A DNA stretch of 64,000 bases from Chitinophaga flava (GTDB lineage: Bacteria; Bacteroidota; Bacteroidia; Chitinophagales; Chitinophagaceae): assembly GCF_003308995.1 (NCBI RefSeq), contig NZ_QFFJ01000002.1, positions 1,736,001 to 1,800,000 on the forward strand, in the 5' to 3' direction. Below, in pieces: positions 63,836-64,000 of this stretch. Both the position numbers and the translations under genes were made by a program. The notes beneath the pieces are model-generated. The model had not been told where the DNA came from. It worked only from the letters and a program-made list of their open reading frames with translations, and made no database searches. The first letter of the stretch is position 1; each line of letters opens with the position of its first letter.

Positions 63836-64000
63836 ATGAAGCATAATATATTCAGTATCGTTTCTCTTCTGACCTTATTGGCGTGTACTGCGGCATGCAA
63901 TAAAGTGGCAGATACCAAAGACCTGTATAAAGCGCCACAGGCGATAGCTTCCCCGGTAAGTGATGCGGTATGCCTTGGGTCTGATCCGTTGAACAACGCA
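63836..64000 (+). CDS. N-terminus of a lipoprotein (partial, runs off the window)
   Basis: From ATG at 63836 the frame is open to the window end (55 residues). It has a signal segment with two possible lipobox cysteines, L-L-A-C at residue 17 and T-A-A-C-N at residue 21; the second looks better. The start is 10 bases after the receptor stop. It is likely to be a partner of the receptor, but nothing more can be said. Confidence 0.65.
   Translation, partial: MKHNIFSIVSLLTLLACTAACNKVADTKDLYKAPQAIASPVSDAVCLGSDPLNNA

Overview
The window looks like chromosome of a Chitinophaga-type Bacteroidota. The signs are a SusC/SusD pair with its own ECF sigma and FecR anti-sigma factor, five TonB-dependent receptors in all, a LytS/LytTR two-component pair, many outer-membrane lipoproteins with short LxxC signals, GG-leader peptide genes of Bacteroidota type, and promoters that lack clear sigma-70 boxes. 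This is an inference from gene content; no rRNA or tRNA gene was found.

Layout. 1-9.7 kb: end of an NHL-like protein, a TPR lipoprotein, an AraC regulator divergent from an EmrAB/TolC-type tripartite exporter, and a GMC oxidoreductase. 9.65-29.9 kb: a large RiPP-like cluster, the most interesting part of the window. 30-34 kb: a conserved hypothetical, an FAD monooxygenase and a lipoprotein. 34.2-41.3 kb: sigma/FecR/SusC/SusD. 41.6-49.2 kb: small enzymes (SnoaL-like, two RidA), a SUKH pseudogene, a Crp regulator, and a LytS/LytTR pair divergent from an outer-membrane receptor. 49.3-59.7 kb: a hydroxamate-siderophore operon (decarboxylase, membrane hydroxylase, IucA/IucC synthetase, acyltransferase, N-hydroxylase), a NarL-type regulator, a DUF4198-like protein and a siderophore receptor. 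60-64 kb: an orphan lanthipeptide-like precursor, a hypothetical, and a receptor with the start of a lipoprotein gene.

The RiPP-like cluster. Three tandem genes (17.5-18.3 kb) encode 62-64 residue peptides with an identical leader ending in Gly-Gly and a 35-37 residue core with eight conserved cysteines. On the same strand follow a TlpA-like thioredoxin, a VKOR/thioredoxin disulfide-forming membrane protein, a C39 peptidase/ABC exporter, an HlyD protein, a LanC-like protein, a GT4 glycosyltransferase and a nucleotidyltransferase-aminotransferase fusion. On the opposite strand lie a second LanC-like protein, three GT2/GT4-type glycosyltransferases, a LicD-LanC-like fusion and a GT11 fucosyltransferase-like protein; a GT10-like enzyme closes the right end. 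The simplest reading is an exported, disulfide-rich peptide carrying a fucose-containing glycan, possibly tagged with a phospho-aminoalcohol. It would be a Bacteroidota counterpart of glycocins with a LicC/LicD-like module added. The product and its activity are not known from sequence.
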